In this document: piece after piece, positions 1-12,581 of the stretch
Layout of the letters: every line of letters starts with the position of its first letter
Position numbering within the stretch: the first letter of the stretch is position 1
DNA from: Macrocystis pyrifera
Taxonomy: Eukaryota; Sar; Phaeophyceae; Laminariales; Laminariaceae
DNA length: 64,000 nt
Direction of reading: 5' to 3'
Assembly (NCBI GenBank): GCA_031763025.1
Contig: JASSKH010000006.1
Location: forward strand, 5,019,691-5,083,690
Position numbers and translations under genes: made by a program
The notes under the pieces: model-generated
Told to the model about the DNA's origin: nothing
Databases searched by the model: none
The model's input: the letters and a program-made list of their open reading frames with translations, nothing else

Positions 1-3000
1 TCTCTTTCCCTCTCCCTCCTTCCTCTCCCCTTACCTTCCCTCTGTTCTCCTCCCCTCCCCTCCCCTCGCTCCCGTCCCGTCCTGTCCCCTCCCCCTTCCC
101 CTTCCCCCCCGCTCGTCTCCCCGCCGCCTCGTCCCTCCCCCTCCCCCTCGTCTCTTCATTGACCTTGATTGATCTCCGCTGACGGTCGTTGATCTTCGTT
201 GATTTTCTTTCGTTTCTCCGCCTTGGTCATCGCGGATCTCCACTTTGATATTCACCGATCGTGACATGATCTTCACTGATGTTCTCTGAACTTTTCATCG
301 GTTGTGATTGGTCTCCACTGATCGTTGGACCGACTTTCCACGGTTCGCCCTCACGGTGCGGATCTTCATGACCGACCTTGGTCACTGATCTTGATTTTAT
401 CTTGTTGTATCTATATGATAGATGGAAGTTATGGACACCCCACCGCTAGAGTACCCCGACCAGACATGTAGCTATATCTATATCCTCACCAAAGCGGACA
501 CCGCTTCCCTCCCGGACCCGTTATAGCCAGACAAGGAATACTACTAATAGGAAACCGAAATATGACGGCTTGACTGACACCCCCTACACTATATCCCGTA
601 TATCGGGGAGCAAAATATGCTAAGAGACCGCGGTTAGATAGCTTGCCTGACCGCTCCCCTGGCACACTACAACCATTGTAATGAAAAGAGTCCTTGACGA
701 GCACAAGCCAACGATCTCCTATCATATTTCCGCGGGTAGGGGCGTGTGGGGGGTGTGGGCGGGAGGGGGCGGGGGGGAGGAGGAGGAGGGTCGGAATTTG
801 TACGGAAACAAGTAACGGCTGTGTACCAGCAATGTTCACCACTCTGGCCGGGAATTCAATGGATACCACTCCGGCCAGAAATACAATCCCGGTGTAGACT
901 GCAATATCACATCCAAACGGTCATTATACTCCCAGCGAGGGTGATGTACGATATAAGCTGCTTGCCTCGCCTGCAGATGATGAAGTACCCGTCTTAGCGT
1001 GGCACGGGTGGGCGTAGCGCCTATTCGCAATCCGAGGTTAATATATATATAGATATGTTGTCCCTCATCATTGCTGAAAGAGCCGAGAGACGAGAGACGG
1101 CGCCTATCCCTGATCGTAACCGTAGATAAGCGTTCGCTGGGCAGCGGGGGGGGGGGGGGGGGGTTGATCGTCGAAGCTCGGCGTTCGTTCCGACATAAGA
1201 CTAAGTGCCAACAGAATGCCGACAACCGCTCTGTGCCCCTTCTATATGAAACGAATACTCCGGTCGGCCGGTCAGTCTGTTGTTGCTTCTGTCTTGCGAT
1301 CTACACGGCACGGCAGCAACCGCAAAAGCAATCAACATGAAACCCAAATATCGGAAGAAAGAAAAAAAACTCTGTCCCCTCTCATGTAAAACTTTTCTGC
1401 ATTATTGGAACACCTTGCACCGCTCAGAAAAAAAAACTCGAACAGCAGAGCTTCTCTCTCAGCCTTGTACGCCGCCCGCCCCTCTCGCGACCACCTCACC
1501 ACCGATTCGGTCCAGGTAAAACTTTCCTGCCTCTCTGCCACAGTGAGCCTCGTCGCCCGCCTCGAGTCAAGTCCGGTGCTCACCGTGGCCCTCGTTCGCC
1601 AGCTCGACGATATTGGTGCTCAGACCACGTACCCCCCTCTCTGAATTTCAGCTTGGTCGCCAAAATATGCACTGGTTGAAGCTTAGTTGCTATCCCAAAC
1701 GATCCTTATTTTACTCGTAGATACTGTATCCAATTCCACGAATGGAGGCCAGACAGAGCCCATTCATGCTGCCCTCGTGTCTCGAGGCACACGCGACGCC
1801 TAGACACGAAAACATCGATCGCACTCCTTGCGATCTCCCCTCTGCCCGCCAGTACCCGCTGACACCCGCGACGTCGCTGGGCTCGCCCGCCGTGCCGTGC
1901 TCGGAGTACACATACGCACACGCAACAAAACAAGAAAAAATAAAAATAAAAATAAAAGTGCAAAACAAATGGGGAACACAAGGAACCGCTGGAAAGGTCT
2001 GCCAAGCATTCGAAAGAGGCGTTGTCCGAGTGTGAGCTCTGAGAGGCCAGGGATATATCAACCGAGCACGCTCAGAGAGTGAGATATCTATAAGTAGTTC
2101 TGTACATTAAAAGGGGTTCTTTTTGCACATCGGTATTTTTCTTTTCCGGTCGGGTGTCGTCTCTCGTGCTCTCCGCCGCGCGGCACGCAGGGGGCCCGCG
2201 TGTACACACGGCCCATGTTTGGGGCCCCGGCCGTGGCGCGTTGGGGAGGGCAAAGTCATGAAAACTAGCAAGCAAGTACAGGATGTGTTTTCCCCGAGCC
2301 AGAACCCGCCAGGACTATGCGAACCCCTCAAATTAAAAAAATTAATAATAATACTCTGCCGCTGCATCTCCACTGTCCTTCTGGCTCTCATTTGTATATT
2401 GCGGCAGCCACAGTACAACAGCAGTCCCACACGAAGTGGGGACGGACCGCGCTTCTGCGTGTGTGCGTGTGTATGCCATGAATCCTGTCTTGCCTGGAAA
2501 TCGAAACGGACGCATACCAGTGGTCTCAAAGAATGGTGTATTTGCGGGGGCAGACCTTATTAAACCACACTTTCTCGGAATTACACAGCAACTCACAGCC
2601 ACGGGATACACTACTCCTACAACGGCAGCAGCGATACAGTCAGCAGTACAACAGCAGTACAGCAGCAGCAGTCTAACAGCTGTCGAACAGCAGTGATCCA
2701 ACAGCACCAGCGAGCCACGCTCTGGACTTTGTGGCAGCGACGGTGCTTTCGTGTTTGTGTGTGTGCATTGTTCACCACCTGGAGGAGATGTAAACTACAG
2801 AAGCAGCAGTAAGTTTTCACGCCCAATTTTGTACGTCAACCACACATCGTCGAGCCTATCCCGCCATACACATGCACAATAACGCCTGGTAGCGTTCCCC
2901 TCTTTCAAGTTGCGACACACCCGGGAGGTCGAGTCAACCCCATTCCGAACGGGGACCTTGTAACCTTGGAAAATATCAGCTCCAACGTAATGTCCGATCC

Positions 3001-4460
3001 CCGCCAGGTATATTCGTCTTGTGTGTTTCTCGTTTTTTTTCTCCCCGCGAGGTGAAAAGGTCGGAATCTTGTTTCATAATACGCTCTGGTCACGCGGCCA
3101 CATAGTAACAGTCCCGGGACGTCTTTTCACGCGTGCGAAAACCGTAGCGCGCCGGGGGGCGTGTAATAGAGTAGTTTGTCTTCGGCACTGTAGTCTAAAA
3201 CACGTACTGGACGTTCCTCGTTCCTGCGCATGACTGAACGCCCGCTCACGCGGTGGTCCTGGCGCAGGTGTTGCGCGTCTACGCGAGACCGTCCCGTCCG
3301 CCGTCATCGGTAAGGACCAACGGAAGGCCCAGCGGAGGCAGAAATTCTCCGCCTCCTCGGATTTTCCACCCTGGCTGCAGGTCATCTAAGCTAGGCGCGG
3401 TCTCTCAGAGAGACCACGGCTTCGCGTTTGTCAATGCTTACTTCAGCGAGGTGCGCTGTGAATGGTTTATGAATGCTACTCGTATTAATACCCGTACACT
3501 GGTAGTCTATAGCAGATGGGAAACCGGTCTCTCTGGGCGCAACAGGGGCTCCGTTGGCCGAAATATTTTTATTATGCTATTAACAGTGCACAAGATGCTA
3601 CGCCCGTACAAGGCCTATCTCTTCGGGAGCCATCAAAAACTTTGCGAGTCCTTCATTCATGCGTGGTATACAGTACTAGCGTTTGTGTAGTGTAGGGGGG
3701 GTGGTCAGTCAAAGGGCCAAACCGCGGTCTCCTACAGACGAGGGGTATTTGCTGTGAATCGCTGTACTGCCGTAGTGGGGGTATAAGTGGCAGCCGCGGT
3801 GCTGTTGGAGTGTACAGTTTGTGTTGCTGAGGGTGTACCCCGTTCTAAAGATAGTGCCAGACACACACCTAGTGGTATAGACTAGCAGCAGTATGATATG
3901 TAGCAGTAGTAATAGTACAAGTAGAAGTAGTAGCAGCAGCAGTAGTAGTAGTAGTAGTAGATGTAGTAGTAGCAGCAGCAGCAGTAGTAGTAGTACTGTA
4001 TTAATGGTAGTGGTAGTGGTAGTATTCAAGAAGCGAGACAGTTTGTACGTGTATTGCACCCGTGGGGATGTGAACGTCTGACACCAACCTCTTCAGCCGG
4101 CGCCCTTGCACCCGCCCTAATGCACCCACCCCGCACAATCGCTTTCCCCCCCTCGTGCCCCCATCAACCGTCACCCTTGCACCCGGCCTCCTCTCGCCAC
4201 GCCCAAACCTCCCCCCCCATCCCCCCTTCCCAACATTATAGGGATGCGGTCTATGGTAATATAAGGTCATACGACTATGGCCATGCATGGTAATGAGTAT
4301 ACCCCCCCCCTCCCTCTCCCCCTTTCCCCCACGATCGTGCCCCCCACCCCCCCTCCCCGCTCAACTCTCTTCCCCTTCCCCTCGCTCTGGTTTGCGTTCG
4401 AGGGCTGTTTAGACCTCTGCCAAGGTTAGACACGATGGATACAATATGGTGGACATTGGT
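1..4460. other. Gene-free repeat-rich stretch
   Basis: No credible gene was found on either strand. The first 170 bases are a C/T-rich simple tract. A G run lies near 1145-1163, CAG/GTA triplet-rich stretches lie at 2620-2700 and 3890-4000, and C-rich intergenic sequence at 4100-4390. At 4233-4305 there is a minus-strand fragment of the poly-C-ended repeat family found elsewhere in the window. The open frames here have no domain, no coding-like third-position bias and no consistent splice sites. Confidence 0.6.
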
Positions 4461-4463
4461 TTC

Positions 4464-4483
4464 TAACCCTAACCCTAACCCTA
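4464..4483. repeat. Interstitial telomere-type CCCTAA repeats
   Basis: Three and a bit tandem CCCTAA units (TTAGGG on the other strand) are present, and degenerate CCCTAA-like words follow around 4551-4570 and 6757. It is a short interstitial tract inside ordinary sequence, not a chromosome end. It may be a repair scar or chance. Confidence 0.6.
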
Positions 4484-4717
4484 CCGCCTAGACATTTCCT
4501 CGAAAACATGTACATAATGACGAGTTATTGTCACGTGAATTGTAAAGGCTAAACAACCCTAACTCTAACCCCGGCCTCCTGGAAAAGTCACCAGAAAGTA
4601 TATTGTGACGAGCAGTTACTATACGTAGTCTGAGGTGTCAACTATTTTGTCGAACCTACGCAAAATAGTAACGAAAGTACCCGCGCTGGCGTGTACGTTT
4701 CCACAATGATTGTTCAG

Positions 4718-5738
4718 GTCGCGATTTCCGGAATGCGAGTTCGTTCGCTCGGACGCACGAGACGCGGGGTTTCCAGACGGAAGCTTTGAACTCTCGGTGG
4801 ACAAGGGGATCTTTGACAGCGTCACGCAGGTGGCTCCGGGGCGGACGGAGGCGGCCAGGTACGAGGGTCCACGTGTGTCTGTGCTGCGGGATACACCATT
4901 TCTGTGACGGGGGTTGTGGTGGTGCTTGTGTTGGCGGTGGCAGTGGTGGTGGTTTTGGCGGTGGTGGTTTTGGCGGGGGTGTCGGGGAAAAATAATGCAA
5001 ACTTGGTCATGGACTGACGGCGGCAAGGGAGCACGCAAGCAAAACTATTAATAGAGGGGGGGCGTACTCATGTTGTGCTTGCCTTAGTCATTTGACCATT
5101 GACCACGTATCCCTTTCGAGGCGGAGCAAAAAAGGCGGGGGGATACTCATTGTCATGCATTGCCGTAGTCGTATGGCTATATACCCTCGCATTCCTACAC
5201 TGCCGGGACGGAGCACGTCAGGTTTTCACCGACCAGTCAGGCATTACTTGCACCAAGCACGAAGCGCCGTGAGGTGTTGGGCGAGTCGCACGAAGGTTGA
5301 GCTACATTCTACCAAGAACGGCTTTTGAGGCGGGGTTGCTTGCATATGGATGACAGCGTCAATGCTTTGATTTATTTTCTGGTGTGGCCACTTCCAGAGA
5401 CAGCAATGGGCTCACTGTGTAACTGGAGCGCGGGTGCTTTACCATATATACACTACGTGACACGATCATCTCTCGTGTGCGGAGTTGGGGTTTTTCCCGT
5501 ACAAAAAGGATCTAACTCGGCCTCCAGCCGTGGTGACCGCAAAAAAAAACCGGTACCCTGGCTGTCGAGCTCACACAGTGAGAGGCGTGCTATACAGCGT
5601 CGTCGCCCACGGACACCAACCCAACGTTTGTATATATACGAGGTATATGATATGGGGGGGGGGGGGGCGCGTACTCATTTTTCGCTTTCTTTACTAGTTG
5701 TCATTTGACCATTGACCACGCACCCCTTTCGAGACGAA

Positions 5739-5778
<40 letters not shown>

Positions 5779-6213
5779 ACTTGACCCCCCCCTCCCCCCC
5801 GCTCGGGTGTCCAACAACCATTACCGCGTTGCCCCCCTCTATGATCGACCATCACGCCCCCCCCCTCACTCTTCTCCCGGATGACCGACACCAACCACAC
5901 CATCGCGCCACCCCAACGCCCTCCCCGCGGATGACGAACCCCCTCCCAGCCGGATGACCGACCCTCGTTACCCTCTCCCACCCCCGCCAGATGACCGACC
6001 ACCACTAACCCCGTTCCTCCCAGCATGACCGATCACCATGCACCCACCCCCCGTCAACTGTCGTTGCCATTATCTAGGGAGTTCCAAGGGGAAGCTGCAC
6101 GCGTGCTTGCCCCGGGCGGTAAATACGTCATTTTCAGCGCTTTCAGGGACGATGGCCTGGGGCGCAAGGACATGAAAGAAAGCCTCTCGCACCCGGGGTT
6201 CATGGGCGCGGAG
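4718..6213 (+). CDS. SAM-dependent methyltransferase, two internal exons (partial)
   Basis: Two exons join in frame. Exon A is 4718-4858, after a TTGTTCAG acceptor and before a GTACGA donor. Exon B is 6078-6213, after a CTATCTAG acceptor and before GTGAAC. Both junctions are phase 2. The joined peptide has the class I methyltransferase pattern seen in small METTL-type enzymes: an acidic loop, then FPDGSFELSVDKGIFDS (motif II region), then EAARVLAPGGKYVIFSAF (motif III strand with the PGG turn). The N-terminal SAM-binding GxGxG exon and the C-terminal exon were not found, so this is either a gene with distant exons or a decayed copy. Poly-G-ended repeats and a 39-base G run fill the 1.2-kb intron. 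The family call is fairly secure; the substrate is unknown. Confidence 0.6.
5063..5130 (+). repeat. Poly-G-ended repeat, type R
   Basis: The sequence begins after a short G run with CGTACTCAT and contains GCCTTAGTCATTTGACCATT and CCCTTTCGAG. Further copies lie at 5683-5738 (+), 12065-12140 (-), 19745-19815 (+) and 48255-48335 (-). Every copy has its GTACTCAT end against a G/C-rich run. It lies in the methyltransferase intron. Confidence 0.6.
5140..5340 (+). repeat. Poly-G-ended dispersed repeat, type P
   Basis: A ~200-bp copy of the commonest dispersed repeat in the window. It opens with a G run and ATACTCATTGTCATGCAT, then GCCGTAGTCGTATGGC, then GGGACGGAGCACGTCAGG, and closes with AAGAACGGCTTTTGAGGCGG. 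Other copies are listed separately. No open frame is conserved among copies, so it is likely a non-autonomous mobile element. Confidence 0.7.
5460..5665 (+). repeat. Poly-G-ended dispersed repeat, type Q
   Basis: A ~200-bp unit with TCTCGTGTGCGGAG, CCCTGGCTGTCGAGCT, GAGAGGCGTGCTATACAGCG and a T/A-rich end running straight into a G run at 5657-5667. It is clearly shared with 18130-18315 (-) and 41640-41845 (+). Confidence 0.7.
5739..5777 (+). repeat. 39-base G homopolymer
   Basis: An uninterrupted G run immediately after a type-R repeat end (CCCTTTCGAGACGAA). It is one of about a dozen G or C runs of 17-66 bases in the window. Confidence 0.95.
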
Positions 6214-6904
6214 GTGAACAATCATTCCGTGTGCGTGCGTGTGTACGTTGCGGTATCATCTGCGTACGTCATATTTTTCTTTGTAGTGCTGTCTTGTGCC
6301 TCCGTTTGGGAATATACCAACGATCCGCACCCGCGCTCAGTTTTCCACGTGTTCTGGTGTTGTCCCTTAGCTTGGTTGAAAAATGCTGGTACATTGAGGG
6401 CCGCGACTGAGAGAGGGCCGGTTGCCGGCGAACAGAGTGATCAGAACCTACCATGGTGTGTAAACCTAGAGGGGCACTGCGGTGTTTTGGGTCCATCGTG
6501 GGTTCTGATTACTGTGGCCCTCTGTGATAGTTACCAGGTATTTCGCTAATGCAGTATCTTCTCTTAAACCGCAATGAATACTATACTACTGTAGCACAGG
6601 TTTTGTAAATAGCATGTCCGTCCCAAACAATTTGGCGTCGCTTGAATGGGCGTTTCTGTGACATCGAGCTCTCTGGAATCGTGCCCTCCCCCCTGTATGC
6701 TATTGATGGGAAACCTGCGGGTTTGTGCCCCTTGACTGACGGCCCCCCTACTGTACACTAACCCTAAGAAAAATTAGCAATTGGAACCAAACATGGTGCG
6801 CGTAAAACATAAAGGGATACACGGTGTTTAGACCCTTGACGGGCTCTGATTACTAGGTAATACTACGTATTACTAGGTATGTATTAGTATGTATTACTAT
6901 GCCC

Positions 6905-7300
6905 CCGTCGTACTAACACTAATAGGCCGCGGTATGACCGCTTGACGGACCGCACGTCTGCACTAAACCCACTATCTAAAGATGCTACAGGTCAGAACAC
7001 CGCGGTTTGACGGCTTGACGGACCGCCCCCCGCTCTGAAGCTAGTACTCAAAGATGCTACAGGTAGGAAGACCGCGGCTTGACGGCTTGATTAACCGCAC
7101 CTCTACACTTTAACTAGTATATGTTGTGTACGAAGATGGTACAGGTCGGAAGACCGCGGTTTGACAGCTTGACCGAACGCACCCCTACACTTAAACTAGT
7201 ATATCTGGTAACTAGTATAGAAAGATGGTACAGGTCAGAAGACCGCGGTTTGACCGCTTGGCTGACCTCCCCCCACACTAAAACTATAATATTGAGGAAA
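6905..7300. repeat. Degenerate ~85-bp tandem repeat
   Basis: About four units, each built on GATGNTACAGGTC, then AAGACCGCGGTTTGAC, then GGCTTGACNGACCGC, with a TACACTTAAACTAGTAT spacer. Related single copies or fragments occur near 540-670, 3690-3740 and 47930-47975. Confidence 0.7.
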
Positions 7301-7334
7301 AACTAGGCCGTGACGAGCCCAAAGATACCAGGGC

Positions 7335-7495
7335 AGCTCGTGGGTCGGGTCAAACCTCAAGGGTCGGGTCGAGTCTGCTTACCCATCCCGACGACCGACG
7401 AGATTTTGGAAACCTCGTGACCCGACCCGATCCGACCCGTGAGATTCGAAAACCTACAGACCCGACCCGACCCGCCCGATTTCGATAGCCCCGTG
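7335..7495. repeat. CCCGACCCG-rich repeat block
   Basis: Imperfect GGGTCGGGTC / GACCCGACCCG units separated by GAGATTTTGAAAACCT-like spacers. It matches the interior of the inverted-repeat element at 60702-61632 and probably is a truncated copy. It abuts the 3' end of the copia gag fragment, whose open frame runs into it and so ends in spurious residues. Confidence 0.65.
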
Positions 7496-8607
7496 CTATA
7501 CGGGAGGTCGGGAGTGCGCGCCATGAGCGCTCGGAAGACCCCATCGGGTAGACGGTAGTTCGGCAGTGAAGCCGCCGGTGGCAGGGACACGTCCATCGCA
7601 GTGAACGAGTAGCCAAAGCTGTTCTGTGTCTGCGGAGGAGGCAGAGCCATGGGGGCGCTCCCGTCGTGAGCGAAGCCAGCGGCCCCCGATGGTGGTTGAG
7701 GAAGAGCGGCCAGGTGTGAGCTCCCGACGTGGCCGAGGCTGCCTTGCCCCGGAGGCTGCAGCAGCGCCAGGCGCGCAGTCAGCGACTGGATCTCTCGCTG
7801 CGCCTTGCAATCGCTGTCGCTGTGAGTGGTGATCTTGTGATAGCTGAACCACTTCGGAGAGGGGTCTCCGCCGCCGCCCTTCTCGCACTTTTTCTTCCAC
7901 TGCGACTTTCCCGGCTTCGACCGGCCCTTCTTGGCCGGTTTAGGGCAGTCTCGCTGGTAGTGCCCGTACTCGTTGCAGTTGTGGCACCGGTCGTTGCTGG
8001 TCGCGGTCATCGCCGCACCACGGCCTGAGACAGCGGACCCCGACGACTTCCTCGACTGTGCGTCGATGAAGTAGTTGACGGTGGTTCGCTTCATGGGTCC
8101 AGATGACGGCAGCTTCCAGAGATGAACAGGCAGCTAGGATACCATCACGAAGCTTGAGGTCGTCCATGATAGCCAGGAAGTCGATGACGTTCTGACCACG
8201 TCGGAGCTTGGCGGCGTGGAGCTGCTCCCTGAGGGCCCGCCGGGATTCCTTGGTATTGCTGGCGAAACGTTCCTTGAGCGCCGCCCAAGCCGCAGCCCCA
8301 TCGCCCATTTCACCCCCAGACTTGCCTTGGAAAGGCTTCGTGGTGATGTTGGCGGATTCGACGGTGGAGAAGTAGACAGGAGAGTACAACTGGTTGTTTC
8401 GGCTTTTCCAGGTGCATGTTGCTATGACATCGTCAACCCCATCGCCCTCGGGGCACGTTTCCCCGTCGAGGATCTTCAGGAGTTCCTGCGAATGGAGACC
8501 CACCGCCATACGAAACTTGTCCGCCCACTCTCGGTAATCCCGTTGATCCTTGCACAGGCCCACGGTTCGAGCATCTTTTTCAACGCGTTGTAAGACGATT
8601 CCGCCAT
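7496..8607 (-). mobile_element. Ty1/copia retrotransposon gag fragment
   Basis: On the minus strand the conceptual product is a copia-type Gag: an N-terminal capsid-like region (about 8100-8563, with WADKF, AAWAALKERF and DFLAIMDDLKLRDG) followed by a CCHC zinc knuckle, CHNCNEYGHYQRDC (C-x2-C-x4-H-x4-C, near 7985). The two parts are in different frames, with a shift near 8095-8110 and another near the start, so the copy is not functional. No protease or integrase follows. The downstream flank is the CCCGA block, and the 5' side faces a plus-strand copia RT fragment, so the two are separate or rearranged insertions. Confidence 0.75.
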
Positions 8608-9488
8608 CGCCTCCCGACCCCTAGCCAGGGACCGGGGCTACGCGCAAGGCGCGCAGGCTTTCCCCACACGTGTAGCACCCCGAGTACCTGAGTAAGTCCG
8701 ACGCGCAAGGGACGGTGCAGGGTGATAGTGTTGCTACACGGATGTAGGCGTTGCAGGATTGCAGCCCCGAAGCTCACAATCCTAGTCTGCCGGACACCCG
8801 TCGGTATCTGTCCAGACTCCTATGGTCTGCGAAGCACAGGTTCAACCTACCACAGGTGACTAAGCTGCGGTGTGTGGCGTCGGAGGCGTCAACTCCGGCC
8901 ACGTCCTGCAGTCACACGGGTCAGATGCACTGCTCAGACTGGTCGAATCCTCAACCTTACTCACGCACCACAAACCGGTATGAGAAAGGTGGCCTTGAAT
9001 GTAAACCGCACCTCGCGTGACGACGCACGCGCAGGTAAAGTGATGCGATTCACGTTGTATTTATGAGGTTGCCACAACGGATGCACTCAGCCTAGCCAGA
9101 TCCTCACCCCTACACACGCTACTAAGTCGGCACCCAGCAGTTGGAAGGTATCTTGGACAGACTACGCCTCGCGATACGACACGCGCAGGCGATTTCGGGA
9201 AGTCAATTACACACACGCCGAGCACCAAAACAGTACTCTGCACGCGCAAACCAACATCCCTGCACAACTCTATTGGCCGACCGGAATCAACGCCTATACG
9301 TTATGCCCCCCAATGCTTTACACACAGCAGTATCGTACCGAATGTGCAGCCGAGAACCCAGGTGATCGGTCCAGATCCAACAGCAGACGGGTTGACTCAA
9401 TGTAGACGTCCAGCAGATTGCTCATGTGTGTGCACACTGCTCACTAAACTCCAAATGTTGTCTTCATTGAGACCCCCTCTGCACTGCC

Positions 9489-10532
9489 TTGCGGCAAATC
9501 CATGATGACACCAACTGCGACCTTGGCATTAACCCTGCTACCCCTACCCCACCTGCTTCGCATGAGGGAGTGAGCCCTTGCGATCAGATTTCTCCGTTAC
9601 CTGGCCCTCCACCGCCCGCTTCGCCATCGGGATCTACGCCATCTGGTGCTGCGCGCGGGGATTCTTCGCGTGGTGGTTCTTCACGTGGTGGGTCTGTGTC
9701 GCGCGGAGGTCGCGCGATTACACCGGCTGTATCCAGATCTGCCGCGAACCAATTCAACGCCAGGACCCTCAGCGAACTGAGGCGGCTCGGTTTTGCGTAC
9801 TTCACGAAGGGGGAGTGTCAGGACGTCGCCCACAAGGCCGACATGCCTCGGTTCGTGGAGTACGCGTATGCCGTGCAGACTTCACAGCCGGGAGTTCCTA
9901 GATCGTACTACGAAGCCATGAAGCTGCCGGACGCCGCACTTTGGGAAGCTGCTGCGGGCAAGGAGATGGCTTGTCTCAATGAACTAGGAGTCTACAAGCT
10001 CGTTCCGAGATCTTCTGTTCCTCCGGGACAGAAAGTCATCAACTCAAGGTGGGTTTTAAATCGCAAGGCTGACACCAGATTCCGGGCCTAGAATGCGGCA
10101 ACACGGTCGCTCCAGTTTGCCGGCTGCAGAGCATCCGAATGGTACTGGCCATAGCAACGGAGCTGGACTTGGAAGTAATTAAGCTGGACGTGAAAACTGC
10201 TTTCCTATATGCGGACATTGAGGAGGAAGTGTTCGTAGCACAGCAGCCTGGTTATGAGACCAAGGACAAGGATGGAGGCCCTCTGGTCATGAGGCTGGAG
10301 AAAAGCCTCTGCGGGCTAGCTCAGAGCCCCGGAAACTGGTTCCACACAACTGAAAATGGATCCCTTCCTTAAGGTCATCGGTTTCATCCCGCTGAAGTCC
10401 GACAGGTGCATCTATATATACCAGCATAAGGGTGTCACCATCATCCTCACCTTGTACGTGCACGATCTGCTCGTGATCGGTGTCAACATCAAAGTGATCG
10501 AGGAGATCAAGGCTGTTTCTCCACGCTGCTAA
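9489..10532 (+). mobile_element. Ty1/copia reverse transcriptase fragment
   Basis: The region 9489-10088 carries the pre-RT and RT start: ALWEAAAGKEMACLNELGVY, then KVINSRWVLNRKAD, ending at a stop. After a deletion that removes the segment before the PV-R-L-S-S-I-R stretch, 10139-10372 continues with LDLEVIKLDVKTAFLYADIE and LEKSLCGLAQSPGNW. A third frame then gives LTLYVHDLLVIG near 10450. Copia RTs normally have YVDD at this catalytic site, so the first aspartate has become histidine. Stops, frameshifts, the deletion and the catalytic change all show a dead copy. No LTR was identified. Confidence 0.8.
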
Positions 10533-10559
10533 CCCAACGTGGAGGGCTCTCTCCTCGCC

Positions 10560-11900
10560 CTAAATATAAAAAAGTAAAACTGCAGCCCTCGGTAGCGGGT
10601 CAAAGCTACCACATCACTTGGGACCTTTGTGGCTCTACGAAAGTAGGGGCTCCATAGATAAACTAGAAACAAAAAAAGTGCCTAGGACAGACACATGTTT
10701 TGGCCTTGAGTTGGGTATCGCCCTCGCCCGGTAAAACTGCAATTTTGAGACCTCCCCTCCCCTCGTTACCGCGCGCTATTGTTAATAATAGGCAACACGC
10801 AAGAAAGCACAGGGTCCTAGGGACGACCTTCCAAGCCGGTTTTCCCGACAACCGGAAGGGCGTACGTACTGCCGTATGTGTACGTACTAATTTACAGTAA
10901 GAGTCGTTGTTATCGGCAGAGTTTTTTCCCAGAATTTCTAACTTTTGGAAAAATTGGAAAGTTGCATCAAGATATGGAGGACGCGTTCTGCCACACACGA
11001 TTTCTGACATTTTACAGAAGGCACAAAATATCAGGAAAGTTTATTTGTTTTCACATATTTGGGGCGGGGGGGGGGGGCACGAAGAAGGAGAATCTGGAAG
11101 ATAAAAAAAAAAAATCGATCGAAAAAAAAACTTGGAAATTATTGGGAGAAAAAACGTTTCGGTAATGGCGGCCCTAAACGTCTTCTATGGAAATATCTCG
11201 AAGAGATCTTTCGCCAAAGCCGCCATTTTTGTCGTGAGTGCCGCCCAATAATTTGGAGAAAAAACATGGGTCTGAAATCCGTCCCGCGCAGGGGCGGTGT
11301 TATCTTGCGTGTCACATGCCTCCGTATACGGTATATATGTGCACATGTATTTCCAAACTTGTGTTAACCGCGACGCAGCCATGATGACTGTGAGAACACA
11401 CGTGGCCGCACGCGCCTACTTACCTTACTCAAATCTTACAACGAGATCAGCACAAGAAGGATTTAATTGTTGCTGGAATGTGCGCGCGCGCGGAACCCGT
11501 CGGGCGCTGGCCGGCATCGGTGTGCCGTGTTTGCAACTTGCAACTAGTCTGGTATTATTATTGTTGATGATTACAGTGCAATTTTGAAGAGGCACACATT
11601 ACATGCCGCAAACGCAAAAAAGGAAAGGGTGAAAAACAACCAACACCACAGGCACAGTAGCAGTTGCTGGTGTTCGATTACCCTTCGCTCCTCCCCGCTC
11701 CGAACTCCCCTGCCCCCCCCCCCCCCCCACCCCCCCAAGCCTGACGACCCCACACCCTTTTTCACACTTGCCCGTACCCTCGTCGCTACGAAGCCCATCG
11801 TGAGCCCCCTTCCCCACCAAAAAGACGCCTCCTGTCAGTGCCCGCACTATCGTCGTACAAAGCCCCCGCTTCCCCCCCGCTGCCACACCATAAAACAAAT
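10560..11900. other. Gene-free stretch
   Basis: No gene is supported. It holds A-rich tracts at 11100-11160, short G runs near 11065, and a C run near 11706-11728 that produces proline-rich open frames. Nothing else of note was seen. Confidence 0.55.
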
Positions 11901-11904
11901 CAAT

Positions 11905-12330
11905 TCACTCGAAGCTGTCATCCAGATGCAACAAAACCGGCCTCATGAATCGGTTCTTAGTATTAGTAGGATGCAGCTCACCCTTCATGCGGCTTACGCA
12001 ACACCTCACGGTGCTTCGCGCTTGGTGGAAGCAATGTCCTGCCTGGTCAGTGAAAACCCGACGTGTTTTGTCCCGCCATGGTGCGACGGTCAACGGCCAA
12101 ATGATCAGGGCAAGCAACAAAAGAGTATGCCCCACCCCCCCCCCTCCAACCGCTGCGCTTGCACGAGTCTGCACCTTCGCCACGAAGCCAATCGTCACCT
12201 CTCCCCCCTAAACATGTCGGTGAAAATTCGACGTGCTCCATCCCGGCATTGTAGAGATGCGAGGGTCAATGGTAATCCGACTACGGTCATGCATGACATG
12301 AATAATACCCCTCCCCCCCCTCTCCAAACC
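11905..12330 (-). repeat. Type P/R poly-C-ended repeats, minus orientation
   Basis: A type-P copy (11905-12065) runs on the minus strand into a type-R end (12065-12140) beside a C run. A second partial P copy (12215-12330) contains CGTGCTCCATCCCGGCATTG and CATGCATGACATG and again ends in a C run. This shows that P and R share one terminal module. Confidence 0.65.
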
Positions 12331-12581
12331 GCCTCCTGCATGTGTCCGCACCCGCCCTCGTCGCTACGAAGTCCATCGCGAGCCGTCGACGTACCGCAGC
12401 TGAAGCGAACCGAAATGCAATGGGGGGAGAAACGAAACAGAAGCAGAAAAACCAAAGGAACACGACGCGAGCAGGACGGTGTGGAGTTCAGCGTTGTACT
12501 GAGTAAAACCTTGACAAAAGGCCATTGCAGCTCTCGCTACAGAACCTGCGCTTGAAGGATACAGTACGTCACACAGAACAT

